DNA from: Pseudoalteromonas piscicida
GTDB taxonomy: Bacteria; Pseudomonadota; Gammaproteobacteria; Enterobacterales; Alteromonadaceae
Direction of reading: 5' to 3'
NCBI RefSeq assembly: GCF_000238315.3
Contig: NZ_CP011924.1
Span: 4,176,001 to 4,240,000 of the forward strand
DNA: 64,000 bases
How positions within the stretch are numbered: position 1 is the stretch's first letter; every line of letters begins with the position of its first letter. Below, one piece after another: positions 18,758 through 28,534 of this stretch. Under the pieces are notes generated by a model. It had not been told where the DNA came from and did no database searches. It was given only the letters and a program-made list of their open reading frames with translations. The translations under genes were made by a program, and so were the position numbers.

Positions 18758-19615
18758 AAAGTTATCTTAAAAAATACTGGAGAATCGCTCTCTGCTGCGC
18801 TTGCCGTACTGCGGCTTTTTACCCAAAGAAAAGTCGGTAAAGGCGACCCAGTTAAATACCTAAGAGACATCAACTGGCAAGACTTAGGAAAACAATCCGC
18901 CACGGAAGTAAAAAACATCGTCAAAGGCCTGCGCGATTCACTTGATGACATGTCTAGCAGTTGGCACTACGACCTACTACTTCCAGACGCCGCCATCGAA
19001 GGCATGCAAGCCACGGTAAAACGCCTAGACGACGTCACCCCCAAAATCGACCAGCATATGCAACAAGCCGCCCAAGAAATCGGACAGCGAGTTAATAAAG
19101 CACTGGATGAATATCAAGGCCAATCACCAATTCGAGGCGTCACCGATAAGCCCACCAAAGCCAAAGCCGATGAATTGGAACCACCAAAAGGGAATGAGCT
19201 GCCGGGGGCTAAAAGCAATAGCTCAAATAATATAAAGACTAAGAAAGCTCGTAAGATATCGAGCCGCTTGAAATACCTTGGTAAAACACCAAGTAAAACA
19301 TCTCGCACTGGTAAAGAGGTCATTGCTAGGATGCGCAAAGAAGGTAAGATAAGAGATAAATTCGGTAAAACGCAGTTTAAAGACAGCAAAGGAAATTGGC
19401 ACCCGCTTTCACAAGCAGACATGGCACATGACCCGACAGATGCAGTAAGGTGGTGGAATACGAAAGGTAGGCAATATGGCGCAAAGTCGAAAGAAGTTAG
19501 GGAGTGGATGCTTGACCCAAATAACTATACATTGGACCATTACAGCCTAAACCGTTCAGCGGGAGCTAAGTTAAAAGAAACCTATTTACCCCCAATTAAT
19601 AAGTTGAAAAAATGA
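18758..19615 (+). CDS. Polymorphic toxin with GH-E-like HNH/Endo VII nuclease domain
   Basis: Module copy E (to about 19207) is followed by a variable domain; from ATG 18950 the product has 221 aa. The C-terminus shows RTGKEVIARMRKEGKIRDKF, WHPLSQADMAHDPTDAVRWW, GAKSKEVREWMLDPNNYTLD and SAGAKLKETYLPP. This is the pattern of GH-E nucleases of the HNH/ENDO VII group, with AH where GH is usual. There is no clear ribosome site before the ATG. The stop overlaps the next ATG (ATGA), indicating coupling to the immunity genes. Part of this gene (from 19469) is repeated in tandem at 20725. Confidence 0.75.
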   Translation, partial: KVILKNTGESLSAALAVLRLFTQRKVGKGDPVKYLRDINWQDLGKQSATEVKNIVKGLRDSLDDMSSSWHYDLLLPDAAIEGMQATVKRLDDVTPKIDQHMQQAAQEIGQRVNKALDEYQGQSPIRGVTDKPTKAKADELEPPKGNELPGAKSNSSNNIKTKKARKISSRLKYLGKTPSKTSRTGKEVIARMRKEGKIRDKFGKTQFKDSKGNWHPLSQADMAHDPTDAVRWWNTKGRQYGAKSKEVREWMLDPNNYTLDHYSLNRSAGAKLKETYLPPINKLKK

Positions 19616-20037
19616 AAGAATTAGATGAAAAATTAAGTGATGAGATTAATGAAAAATTTAATCGTTCTCTGGAGTTTAGAGACAGAGGAAAAATAGATGA
19701 GTCATTTGTTGAAATGCAAGAAGCTATCGAATTAATCCCCTCACCGAAGAGCCAGTGGTCAGAATCATTAATTATTATTACTTCAGCTTGTGAACACTTT
19801 ATTACCATAGAGAAGCTTGCTGAGGCCGAGGCACTAATTGATGAGTACTTAACTTCAGACTTTTGCATTTCATATGATGATAGCCCAAGCTTCATAAAGG
19901 GAATTATATTATTTGAAATGGGTAACTTTAAACAAGCATATGAATGGTTTGCTAAAGCCAATTCTATTTCACGGGGCAGATGCTTTGTAGAACAACCTAA
20001 AAAATACAAAACTTTCTTTAATGAGTATAACCAATGA
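19612..20037 (+). CDS. TPR-like helical immunity protein 1 (first copy)
   Basis: The 141-aa acidic, helical protein overlaps the toxin stop by ATGA. The repeat-like EFRDRGKIDESFVEMQEAIELIP and MGNFKQAYEWFAKANSI resemble tetratricopeptide units. It ends in another ATGA overlap with the next gene, so toxin and two helical proteins form one unit. Immunity is inferred from position. An identical copy is at 20868-21293. Confidence 0.7.
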   Translation: MKELDEKLSDEINEKFNRSLEFRDRGKIDESFVEMQEAIELIPSPKSQWSESLIIITSACEHFITIEKLAEAEALIDEYLTSDFCISYDDSPSFIKGIILFEMGNFKQAYEWFAKANSISRGRCFVEQPKKYKTFFNEYNQ

Positions 20038-20453
20038 ATGTACATGACCAGATAGAAGAGTATTGCGAGCAAGGCAATGACCTTTTTGATGAAGAAGATT
20101 TTCAAGGCGCAATGACACTTTGGAAAAAAGCTTTCGATTTGCTTGCTGATCCAGATGAAGAGTGGGAGCAAGCCGTTTGGCTTAAAGTATCTATTGGGGA
20201 TAGTTATTATATGCTTGATGAATATCAACAATCCCTAGATTCAATGCTGGATGCATTAAACTACCCTGAAGCACTTGACAACCCATTTATTCACTTTAGA
20301 GCTGGCCAGTGTCATTATCAGTTAGGTGATAAAGAGCGCAGTAAAAATGCTTTACTTAAGGCCTATATGTTAGCCGGGAAAGAAATTTTTGAAGACCATG
20401 GAGAGGATGGGCTTTTTTATTACGACTTTTTAAAGTCCGAAATCAAGTTATAA
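20034..20453 (+). CDS. TPR-like helical immunity protein 2 (first copy)
   Basis: The 139-aa acidic protein starts in an ATGA overlap. GNDLFDEEDFQGAMTLWKKA, GDSYYMLDEYQQSLDSML and GQCHYQLGDKERSKNALLKA are three clear TPR-like helix pairs. Such proteins are known next to HNH-type polymorphic toxins. An identical copy is at 21290-21709. Confidence 0.72.
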   Translation: MNVHDQIEEYCEQGNDLFDEEDFQGAMTLWKKAFDLLADPDEEWEQAVWLKVSIGDSYYMLDEYQQSLDSMLDALNYPEALDNPFIHFRAGQCHYQLGDKERSKNALLKAYMLAGKEIFEDHGEDGLFYYDFLKSEIKL

Positions 20454-20560
20454 ACCATTTCTACGCAAAGGACAGCACATGACGGTTAGCATATACATCG
20501 TGCAATATTTTGTTCGATATATTTACCACAAAATTCAAGAGCCTTGGCTTAAGTGCCACA

Positions 20561-20724
20561 CAAAATATCACCCTTAAGGCGGGTCGCAGCCATCGCAGTG
20601 TTATCCAAAGTGATATAAAGCTCAAGGCAGACAACAACTTTACCATCACCGCGCCGGCGGGAAGTCAACTCATTCAAAGCCAAGGTAATATCACAGTAAA
20701 AGGCAGTGGCTCTGGCAACCTCAC
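20561..20724 (+). pseudogene. vgrG spike fragment (first copy)
   Basis: Similar to 6748-6911 of the first vgrG fragment (ITLKAGRSHRSVIQSD, then [16 protein letters not shown]). It ends at CCTCAC, where the tandem copy begins. Too short to function. The 100 bases before it (20454-20560) show no recognised content. Confidence 0.85.
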
Positions 20725-20871
20725 AGGCAATATGGCGCAAAGTCGAAAGAAGTTAGGGAGTGGATGCTTGACCCAAATAACTATACATTGGACCATTACA
20801 GCCTAAACCGTTCAGCGGGAGCTAAGTTAAAAGAAACCTATTTACCCCCAATTAATAAGTTGAAAAAATGA
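20725..20871 (+). pseudogene. 3' fragment of the GH-E toxin (tandem copy)
   Basis: Repeat of 19469-19615: the last 48 codons of the nuclease domain without an N-terminus. It follows the vgrG fragment in a different frame. Confidence 0.9.
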
Positions 20872-21293
20872 AAGAATTAGATGAAAAATTAAGTGATGAG
20901 ATTAATGAAAAATTTAATCGTTCTCTGGAGTTTAGAGACAGAGGAAAAATAGATGAGTCATTTGTTGAAATGCAAGAAGCTATCGAATTAATCCCCTCAC
21001 CGAAGAGCCAGTGGTCAGAATCATTAATTATTATTACTTCAGCTTGTGAACACTTTATTACCATAGAGAAGCTTGCTGAGGCCGAGGCACTAATTGATGA
21101 GTACTTAACTTCAGACTTTTGCATTTCATATGATGATAGCCCAAGCTTCATAAAGGGAATTATATTATTTGAAATGGGTAACTTTAAACAAGCATATGAA
21201 TGGTTTGCTAAAGCCAATTCTATTTCACGGGGCAGATGCTTTGTAGAACAACCTAAAAAATACAAAACTTTCTTTAATGAGTATAACCAATGA
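20868..21293 (+). CDS. TPR-like helical immunity protein 1 (second copy)
   Basis: Identical to the product of 19612-20037. Expression is uncertain because only a toxin fragment precedes it. Confidence 0.65.
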   Translation: MKELDEKLSDEINEKFNRSLEFRDRGKIDESFVEMQEAIELIPSPKSQWSESLIIITSACEHFITIEKLAEAEALIDEYLTSDFCISYDDSPSFIKGIILFEMGNFKQAYEWFAKANSISRGRCFVEQPKKYKTFFNEYNQ

Positions 21294-21709
21294 ATGTACA
21301 TGACCAGATAGAAGAGTATTGCGAGCAAGGCAATGACCTTTTTGATGAAGAAGATTTTCAAGGCGCAATGACACTTTGGAAAAAAGCTTTCGATTTGCTT
21401 GCTGATCCAGATGAAGAGTGGGAGCAAGCCGTTTGGCTTAAAGTATCTATTGGGGATAGTTATTATATGCTTGATGAATATCAACAATCCCTAGATTCAA
21501 TGCTGGATGCATTAAACTACCCTGAAGCACTTGACAACCCATTTATTCACTTTAGAGCTGGCCAGTGTCATTATCAGTTAGGTGATAAAGAGCGCAGTAA
21601 AAATGCTTTACTTAAGGCCTATATGTTAGCCGGGAAAGAAATTTTTGAAGACCATGGAGAGGATGGGCTTTTTTATTACGACTTTTTAAAGTCCGAAATC
21701 AAGTTATAA
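21290..21709 (+). CDS. TPR-like helical immunity protein 2 (second copy)
   Basis: Identical to the product of 20034-20453, again with an ATGA overlap to the gene before it. Confidence 0.65.
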   Translation: MNVHDQIEEYCEQGNDLFDEEDFQGAMTLWKKAFDLLADPDEEWEQAVWLKVSIGDSYYMLDEYQQSLDSMLDALNYPEALDNPFIHFRAGQCHYQLGDKERSKNALLKAYMLAGKEIFEDHGEDGLFYYDFLKSEIKL

Positions 21710-21816
21710 ACCATTTCTACGCAAAGGACAGCACATGACGGTTAGCATATACATCGTGCAATATTTTGTTCGATATATTTACCACAAAATTCAAGAGCCT
21801 TGGCTTAAGTGCCACA

Positions 21817-21980
21817 CAAAATATCACCCTTAAGGCGGGTCGCAGCCATCGCAGTGTTATCCAAAGTGATATAAAGCTCAAGGCAGACAACAACTTTACC
21901 ATCACCGCGCCGGCGGGAAGTCAACTCATTCAAAGCCAAGGTAATATCACAGTAAAAGGCAGTGGCTCTGGCAACCTCAC
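21817..21980 (+). pseudogene. vgrG spike fragment (second copy)
   Basis: Tandem copy of 20561-20724. Here the sequence continues past CCTCAC into CCTTACAAGACGG and then unrelated DNA, marking the right edge of toxin-related sequence. Confidence 0.85.
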
Positions 21981-22026
21981 CCTTACAAGACGGTTGCACT
22001 ATGTCGGCTTAGGATTTGAGGATTAA

Positions 22027-22380
22027 GTGTGATGCTGGGGCGACGTTTTCTTGGTTCGTTCTTTTTCGTCGTTTAAAAAGAATGAACGAGGAGCGCATGG
22101 ATGCGCTTTGATATTAAACATGGAGGTTTATATTGCTAACGGCTGATAGCTCGAAATTTATCGAAGTCAGCCCGTCCTCCGGGACAGTTTTCGACGCCTA
22201 TCCGCGGGCTACGGCTACCCGAAAAGCATACTTCTCGGCGGGTGAATTGCTTTCCAAAAAGCTATTTGCATCGTCAATTAGGAGGCTGTGACTTGGGAGA
22301 CATACTACGTTGTCGGTTTCTTGTAAGCCTCGACACAGCTTAATTGCTAAAATAATCCGTGCTTACTCTCACAGGAAGAG
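22027..22380. other. Gene-free stretch at the edge of the toxin region
   Basis: No supported gene or RNA. It has GC-richer pieces (for example around 22165-22210) than its surroundings but no clear hairpin with a T-run. Confidence 0.4.
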
Positions 22381-23499
22381 TTATTGCCATGCGCCACGTT
22401 GAATTTGGCGAGGTGTGTTACGCCATCCCTCAAATTGTGATTCGACATTTTCATTAAAATTACGAAAGAGCTGCTCGATGTTTTGTGCAGGGACAATATT
22501 GCACGGATTGCTGCTTTCTTGTCGTAAATACTCGAAAAAAGCGTTGCTGTTGTGCTCGACCATAAATCCCGTAAACAGGTAACTATTGGCATATAAGGTG
22601 GTACTTTGCATGGTTTGCCACTGATTTTCGCTATTGAATAGGGTGTTAATATCAAGCTTGGCAAAGCGCGATTTCAAAATCCCTTCTTTCGTCAACCAAT
22701 CTTCGTCAGAGAGGTAAACCGAAAATTGACCTGTTTCGGTAATTCTTAGGTGCTCAAAATATTCGGCTAAGCCTTCCGTTACCCATCGAGGGGTTACGCC
22801 GAAATAGTAAAAAACGAGGGCGTGCACGGACTCGTGAATGAGCGTTCTTAGCGTTTCTTCTTCAGTGCGACTGCCATTGATAAAGCCTTGGTTTTGAAAC
22901 AAGAAGTACATGCCCAAGGTGCCAGCGGGCTCTGCATCGCGAGAGAGGATTAACTCATTGTAGTCAGTGTCATTGGCGGCAATATGCATGTTCAATTGGA
23001 TGGGGGATAAGGCTTCTTTGTGTGCTAACTGGTTAAAAAAGTGCTTAAACATCATATACACCACGTTGAGGGCTTGCTGCGCCTGATACTCAACATAAGG
23101 GCTCACGGGTTCACCCGTTAGATTGAGTTTAAAATTTTCAATGTCGTTGAATTGCGTTTGCAAGGAAAATACTTCGCGCTTTAGTGCCCCGCAGGTAGGT
23201 GTTGAGATACCGCTGAACATATTAACAATATCACTGTGCCCGTTTAGGTTATAAAAGGCTTTTTCTGGTACTTCAGGTAGCTGTTGTTTTGTTACTTTTG
23301 GTGGTGCAACCGTTAGGTGAGGAGTGGTGTCTGGCTGACTTAAACGTTTTTCTGTATGGGTGTCTAGCTGTATGCCTAATTCAGTCAATAAAGGTTTTAT
23401 AGACCTCATCGAGTTTGCTGCTGCACTTGGATAGATAAAATAAAGCGCAAACAATATCATTGTGATGATAAGTAGTAGGACAAAGACCCGCCAAACCAA
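22381..23499 (-). CDS. Membrane-anchored HExxH metallopeptidase-like protein
   Basis: The 372-aa protein starts at TTG, supported by AAGGA seven bases upstream. Residues 4-24 are one hydrophobic segment (signal anchor), followed by a proline-rich linker. HESVHALVFYYFGVTPRWV at 222-240 and TEGLAEYFE give the HExxH plus downstream glutamate arrangement of zinc gluzincins (peptidase MA / DUF1570-like). The catalytic domain should face the periplasm. Substrate unknown. It abuts the toxin region and is probably ordinary chromosome. Confidence 0.75.
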   Translation of the reverse strand: MVWRVFVLLLIITMILFALYFIYPSAAANSMRSIKPLLTELGIQLDTHTEKRLSQPDTTPHLTVAPPKVTKQQLPEVPEKAFYNLNGHSDIVNMFSGISTPTCGALKREVFSLQTQFNDIENFKLNLTGEPVSPYVEYQAQQALNVVYMMFKHFFNQLAHKEALSPIQLNMHIAANDTDYNELILSRDAEPAGTLGMYFLFQNQGFINGSRTEEETLRTLIHESVHALVFYYFGVTPRWVTEGLAEYFEHLRITETGQFSVYLSDEDWLTKEGILKSRFAKLDINTLFNSENQWQTMQSTTLYANSYLFTGFMVEHNSNAFFEYLRQESSNPCNIVPAQNIEQLFRNFNENVESQFEGWRNTPRQIQRGAWQ

Positions 23500-23728
23500 A
23501 GTAATATCCTTGTGTAATACATGCCCAGAGACTCTGGTTATACTCGATTATCGGTAAACTTGGCAATGGGTAATTTGATTATCGGCCTACTCCCATGGCA
23601 TTAAATAACAGCTACTTTAGTGTGTCATAGCGCATCGTTTGCATTATTTGCCATTCTTTTTTCTACAACAATGTACCCATAATCTAATTCGTTGCCTATA
23701 CTTTTTGAAAAAATAACAGAGCATACAG

Positions 23729-24481
23729 ATGAAAGTAGTTTGGCCGTTGATTTTACTGTGTTGTGTGAGCGGGAGTGCGAGCGCGCTTGATACTCAGGTG
23801 AATATTACGACGGGGCAGTGGCCGCCGTACTTAGATCAAGCGAAACAAGATCAAGGCTGTGTGGCTGCTGTGATCCGAGATGTCTTTGCGCTCTCTGATA
23901 TCAAAGTCCGATTTTTATTTATGCCTTGGGAACGCGCCTATCAAGAGGGAATGAAGGCGGCTTACATTGGTAGTGCTTATTGGTATTACAGTGAGCAAAG
24001 GAGCAAAGACTATATTTACACTCAATACCCACTCACTGAAGAAACAGCACGCTTTTATCATCATCGAGATTTAGCGTTTACCTATACGAGTTACGCAGAT
24101 CTTAAGCCATTTAGATTGTTGCTCAATCAAGGGTTAACTTATCCGCCTTCTCTGCTAGAAGCGGTAGAGACGCTTGAAATCAAAACCTCATATGCCACGT
24201 ATACCAGTAAAAATGTGGCACTGATCCTACGAAACCGTGCGGATATTATGATTATGGACGAAAAATCGGCGAAGTCCTATCAGCAGGAACTGCCAGCAGA
24301 AGAGGCGGAGTTATTAGTGGCGCAAGCGATCCCAGCTTTTATTCAAAAAGGCTATTTGCTAATCAATAAACATCATAGTGAATATGTCGAGTTGTATAAC
24401 GAAGGGCTTAAAAAACTATGGGCGGATGAAGACTATGTTGCTCAGTATCGTGCTCGCTGCTCTCGTGTGTTTAGCGATTGA
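23729..24481 (+). CDS. Periplasmic solute-binding protein, family 3 type
   Basis: The 250-aa protein has a signal peptide (residues 1-19, ending SGSASA). The mature part has ITTGQWPPYLDQ, the typical opening of extracellular solute-binding family 3 proteins in marine bacteria, then FLFMPWERAYQEG and NRADIMIMDEKSA. No ABC transporter genes are next to it. Such lone proteins can act in sensing. Ligand not predictable. Confidence 0.78.
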   Translation: MKVVWPLILLCCVSGSASALDTQVNITTGQWPPYLDQAKQDQGCVAAVIRDVFALSDIKVRFLFMPWERAYQEGMKAAYIGSAYWYYSEQRSKDYIYTQYPLTEETARFYHHRDLAFTYTSYADLKPFRLLLNQGLTYPPSLLEAVETLEIKTSYATYTSKNVALILRNRADIMIMDEKSAKSYQQELPAEEAELLVAQAIPAFIQKGYLLINKHHSEYVELYNEGLKKLWADEDYVAQYRARCSRVFSD

Positions 24482-25036
24482 TTGCTTTTTGGTTTTGCTA
24501 AAACTAAATAATGTCCTGATCCGTTGCGAAATCTTTCATAAGTTAGAATCCAAATTTATTTTTAATGCTTTTCATAGCCTGTTGCCTATTTTGACGGTAT
24601 ATAAAGCATAAAGAATGTTATTACATGTAAAGCCTAATAGTGTATTCAGTGGATTTTAGAGCATGCTTTACAGCCAACAATCGTAAAGACTATCTTGAAT
24701 CGTCATTGGCTGCTTTAGATTAAGACTTGCCTTATCCAAACCGCCTTTCCGGCAGCTTGATTTAGCGTTAATTGGTATATGTCTATCTGGTCTGACCATT
24801 TAAATCACCTTTTAAATTTGCCCGATTCTTGGTTAAAGTTTATGCACGCCAACTGTTGTTTTTACACTCAGCTAATTATTGAATTGGGCTGAATTTTGAC
24901 AGTTGTCATGGATTTTGATAACGTATTGTGCAAATTTGGTATGACCAATTTACCTATGAAGTTAATTCTTACCAAATTGATTAAAATAAGTCAGCGATCT
25001 GGCTAGGTCACATCATAAAAAATTGGCGTTATTTCA
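24482..25036. other. Gene-free stretch holding the pdhR control region
   Basis: Between 24482 and 24900 no gene is visible. AGCCAA near 24672 and TTGGCT near 24705 form an inverted repeat. The last 120 bases contain the PdhR operator and the presumed pdhR promoter. Confidence 0.6.
24932..24951. promoter_or_regulatory. PdhR operator
   Basis: AAATTTGGT, spacer ATG, ACCAATTT: a near-perfect palindrome matching the known PdhR site core (ATTGGT-N3-ACCAAT, one mismatch in the left arm). It lies about 85 bases before pdhR, as expected for autoregulation relieved by pyruvate. Confidence 0.8.
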
Positions 25037-25786
25037 ATGTCTTTAAAGATTAAAGCAGCAAAATTATCCGACGTAATACTAGAACAGCTTGAGAATATGA
25101 TCCTCGAGGGCTCGTTATTACCCGGTGCAAAGTTGCCGCCTGAGCGTGAACTAGCTAAGCAGTTTGAAGTGTCGCGTCCATCACTTCGTGAGGCTATCCA
25201 GAAATTGGAAGCCAAGGGGCTTGTTACCCGTCGTCAGGGTGGTGGCACGTATGTTAAGAATCAGCTAGAAGAAGGGCTGACTGATCCGTTATTCGACTTG
25301 ATCAGTAAGCATCCAGAATCTCAGTTCGATTTACTTGAGTTTCGTCATGCATTAGAAGGCATCGCCGCCTACTATGCGGCACTCAGGGGCACAGAGAATG
25401 ACTTTGCAAAGGTACAACAAAGCTTTGACAATATTGCAGAGATAGGTGATGACCTGATGCAAAAGGCAAGGGCAATTAATGCTTTTCACTTTGCCGTTGC
25501 AGAAGCGTCACATAACGTCGTCCTGCTTCATCTTGTAAAAGGGATGCAGTCATTGCTTGAGCAAAACGTGTTGCAAAACTTAACGGTCTTGGTGCAAAAA
25601 TCAGACGTGAGTGAGCAGCTCGGTGAGCACAGAAAGTTGTTATTAGATGCGGTGATCAATGGTAACCCTGAACAAGCAAGACTTGCTAGTAACGCCCACT
25701 TAGCCTTTATCGAAGAAGCGTTATTAGAAGCCGGTAAAGAGCGTTCGCGAATAGAACGTTCACTGCGTAGAACAAAACAGCAGTAA
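25037..25786 (+). CDS. pdhR: Pyruvate dehydrogenase repressor PdhR
   Basis: The 249-aa GntR/FadR-type regulator has a winged helix at residues 1-70 (LEGSLLPGAKLPPERELAKQ, then SRPSLREAIQKLEAKGLVTR) and a helical FCD ligand domain (DLLEFRHALEGIAAYYAALR, FHFAVAEASHNVVLLHL). It lies directly upstream of aceE in the same direction, as in E. coli, and a PdhR-type operator lies in its own promoter. Pyruvate is the known effector of the family. Confidence 0.93.
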   Translation: MSLKIKAAKLSDVILEQLENMILEGSLLPGAKLPPERELAKQFEVSRPSLREAIQKLEAKGLVTRRQGGGTYVKNQLEEGLTDPLFDLISKHPESQFDLLEFRHALEGIAAYYAALRGTENDFAKVQQSFDNIAEIGDDLMQKARAINAFHFAVAEASHNVVLLHLVKGMQSLLEQNVLQNLTVLVQKSDVSEQLGEHRKLLLDAVINGNPEQARLASNAHLAFIEEALLEAGKERSRIERSLRRTKQQ

Positions 25787-25856
25787 TCGGACTTGATTCA
25801 GTAAGAATTGGCACAAATAGAATAAATTCGTATTTTAAACATAAGGAACACTCCAT

Positions 25857-28523
25857 ATGTCTGAAGTCAATAAAATTGACGTAGACGCGCTAGAAACCCA
25901 AGAATGGTTACAGGCGCTTGAGTCGGTAGTAAAAGAAGAAGGCGTAGAGCGCGCTCAGTTCTTGTTAGAGCAAGTATTAGAGCAAGCGCGTCTTGATGGC
26001 GTAGATATGCCAACAGGCACTACGACTAACTATGTCAACACAATCCCAGCAGATCAAGAACCTGCGTATCCTGGGGATGTGAACCTTGAGCGTCGTATTC
26101 GCTCTATCATCCGTTGGAATGCTATTATGATCGTACTTCGTGCTTCGAAGAAAGATCTTGAGCTGGGCGGGCATATGGCCTCTTACCAGTCGTCAGCTGC
26201 ATTCTATGAAATGTGTTTCAACCACTTCTTCCGTGCACCAAACGAGAAAGACGGTGGTGACTTAGTGTATTACCAAGGTCACATCTCTCCGGGCATTTAT
26301 GCTCGTGCATTTGTTGAAGGCCGCCTAAGCGCTGAGCAGCTAGATAACTTCCGTCAGGAAGTAGACGGTAACGGTATTTCTTCATACCCACACCCTAAGT
26401 TAATGCCTGAATTCTGGCAGTTCCCAACGGTTTCCATGGGTCTAGGTCCAATCGCGTCTATCTACCAAGCGCGTTTCCTTAAATACCTAGATGGCCGTGG
26501 TCTAAAAGATACGTCTGAGCAACGCGTTTACGCCTTCCTTGGTGATGGTGAAATGGACGAGCCAGAATCACGTGGTGCGATTTCTTTCGCTGCCCGTGAA
26601 AAGCTAGACAACCTATGCTACCTAATCAACTGTAACCTACAGCGTCTTGACGGCCCAGTAATGGGTAACGGTAAGATCATCCAAGAACTAGAAGGCCTAT
26701 TTAAAGGTGCTGGTTGGAACGTGATCAAAGTCGTTTGGGGTTCTGGTTGGGATAAGCTACTTGCCAAAGATACTACGGGTAAATTGCTGCAACTGATGAA
26801 TGAAACAGTTGACGGTGATTATCAAACTTACAAAGCAAAAGATGGTGCCTTCGTACGTGAGCACTTCTTCGGTCGTTACCCAGAAACAGCAGCGCTTGTT
26901 GCTGATATGACTGACGACGAAATCTTCGCGTTGAAGCGCGGTGGTCATGAGCCATCTAAGCTATTTGCTGCATTTAAAGCGGCACAAGACACCAAAGGTC
27001 GTCCGACTGTGATCTTAGCTAAAACCGTTAAAGGTTACGGCATGGGCGCTGCGGCTGAAGGTAAAAACATTGCTCACCAAGTTAAGAAAATGGACATGAC
27101 ACACGTAGCGCACCTACGTTCACGTCTAGGTCTAGATGACTTGGTATCTGATGAGCAATTACAAGAGCTACCTTACTTGACGCTAGAAGAAGGGTCAAAA
27201 GAGCACGAATATCTACATGCTCGCCGTAACGCGCTTCACGGTTATACACCTAAGCGTCTACCTAACTTCACAGAAACACTTACGCTACCTGAGCTAGATG
27301 CATTTAAACCGCTTCTAGAAGAACAAAAGCGTGATATCTCAACCACAATGGCATACGTTCGTGCACTTAATATCTTATTAAAAGACAAGAATATCGGTAA
27401 GAGCGTTGTTCCAATTATTGCTGATGAAGCGCGTACTTTTGGTATGGAAGGTTTATTCCGTCAAATCGGTATTTACAACCCGCACGGCCAAAACTACAGC
27501 CCAGAAGACCGCGATATCGTTTCTTACTATAAAGAAGCAACGTCAGGTCAGGTACTACAAGAAGGTATCAATGAGCTAGGTGCGATGTCTTCATGGGTTG
27601 CAGCAGCAACGTCATACAGCACCAACGACCTACCAATGATCCCGTTCTATATCTACTACTCAATGTTTGGTTTCCAACGTGTAGGTGATATGGCGTGGAT
27701 GGCGGGCGACCAACAAGCGCGTGGCTTCCTATTAGGGGCAACTGCCGGTCGTACAACGCTAAATGGTGAAGGTCTACAGCACGAAGACGGTCACTCACAC
27801 ATTCAAGCAGGTACAGTGCCTAACTGTATTTCTTACGACCCAACGTTTGCATTTGAAGTAGCGGTTATTCTGCAAGATGGTATCCGTCGTATGTACGGTC
27901 CAGAGCAAGAGAACGTGTTCTACTACCTAACGCTAATGAACGAAAACTACCATATGCCAGCAATGCCTGAAGGCGCTGAAGAAGGTATTCGTAAGGGTAT
28001 TTACAAGCTTGAAAGCTACACTGGCGACAAAGCACAGGTTCAGCTAATGGGCTCGGGTACTATCCTGAACGAAGTACGTAAAGCGGCGCAAATTCTAAGC
28101 GACGATTACGGTATCGGTTCAGACGTATTCTCTGTAACGTCATTTAACGAGCTTGCTCGTGACGGTCAAGATGCAGAGCGTTTCAACATGCTTAACCCAG
28201 AAGCAGAGCAAAAAGTAGCTTACATCACCAGCGTGCTTGGTGATGCGCCAGCAATTGCTGCTACGGATTACATGAAAAACTATGCTGATCAAGTACGTGC
28301 ATTTATGCCAAGTGCATCTTACAAAGTACTTGGCACAGACGGCTACGGTCGTTCAGACAGCCGTGAAAACCTACGTCGTCACTTTGAAGTGAACGCCGGT
28401 TACGTGGTAGTTGCTGCACTTGGCGAGCTAGTTAAGCAAGGCAAAGTTGAAAAATCAGTAGTGACTGACGCTATCAAGAAATTTGATATCGACACCACCA
28501 AAACTAACCCACTTTACGCATAA
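25857..28523 (+). CDS. aceE: Pyruvate dehydrogenase E1 component
   Basis: 888 aa, close to the 887 of E. coli. The homodimeric E1 decarboxylates pyruvate with thiamine diphosphate and acetylates the E2 lipoyl groups. The cofactor motif [10 protein letters not shown] to LINCNLQ is present around residues 229-262, and the sequence is colinear with the family (EEHGYLHARR-like region, [18 protein letters not shown]). AAGGA precedes the ATG. It is followed after 11 bases by aceF. Codon choice is strongly biased, as expected for a highly expressed gene. Confidence 0.97.
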   Translation: MSEVNKIDVDALETQEWLQALESVVKEEGVERAQFLLEQVLEQARLDGVDMPTGTTTNYVNTIPADQEPAYPGDVNLERRIRSIIRWNAIMIVLRASKKDLELGGHMASYQSSAAFYEMCFNHFFRAPNEKDGGDLVYYQGHISPGIYARAFVEGRLSAEQLDNFRQEVDGNGISSYPHPKLMPEFWQFPTVSMGLGPIASIYQARFLKYLDGRGLKDTSEQRVYAFLGDGEMDEPESRGAISFAAREKLDNLCYLINCNLQRLDGPVMGNGKIIQELEGLFKGAGWNVIKVVWGSGWDKLLAKDTTGKLLQLMNETVDGDYQTYKAKDGAFVREHFFGRYPETAALVADMTDDEIFALKRGGHEPSKLFAAFKAAQDTKGRPTVILAKTVKGYGMGAAAEGKNIAHQVKKMDMTHVAHLRSRLGLDDLVSDEQLQELPYLTLEEGSKEHEYLHARRNALHGYTPKRLPNFTETLTLPELDAFKPLLEEQKRDISTTMAYVRALNILLKDKNIGKSVVPIIADEARTFGMEGLFRQIGIYNPHGQNYSPEDRDIVSYYKEATSGQVLQEGINELGAMSSWVAAATSYSTNDLPMIPFYIYYSMFGFQRVGDMAWMAGDQQARGFLLGATAGRTTLNGEGLQHEDGHSHIQAGTVPNCISYDPTFAFEVAVILQDGIRRMYGPEQENVFYYLTLMNENYHMPAMPEGAEEGIRKGIYKLESYTGDKAQVQLMGSGTILNEVRKAAQILSDDYGIGSDVFSVTSFNELARDGQDAERFNMLNPEAEQKVAYITSVLGDAPAIAATDYMKNYADQVRAFMPSASYKVLGTDGYGRSDSRENLRRHFEVNAGYVVVAALGELVKQGKVEKSVVTDAIKKFDIDTTKTNPLYA

Positions 28524-28534
28524 GAGGACGAGTG

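Larger units (their letters stand above)
19469..21980. repeat. Perfect tandem duplication, unit 1256 bp
   Basis: 19469-20724 is repeated at 20725-21980. The unit runs from inside the GH-E toxin through both TPR-like genes into a vgrG fragment. The junction (CCTCAC joined to AGGCAATATGG) has no overlap. The unit ends exactly where the vgrG fragment stops matching the other vgrG copies. The encoded proteins are identical in both copies. Confidence 0.95.

Noticed and set aside
19596..20231. 211-aa minus-strand frame with membrane-like sequence
   Set aside because: Exactly opposite the two TPR-like genes, whose ATGA overlaps and repeat patterns are convincing; the antisense product is low in complexity and has no ribosome site.
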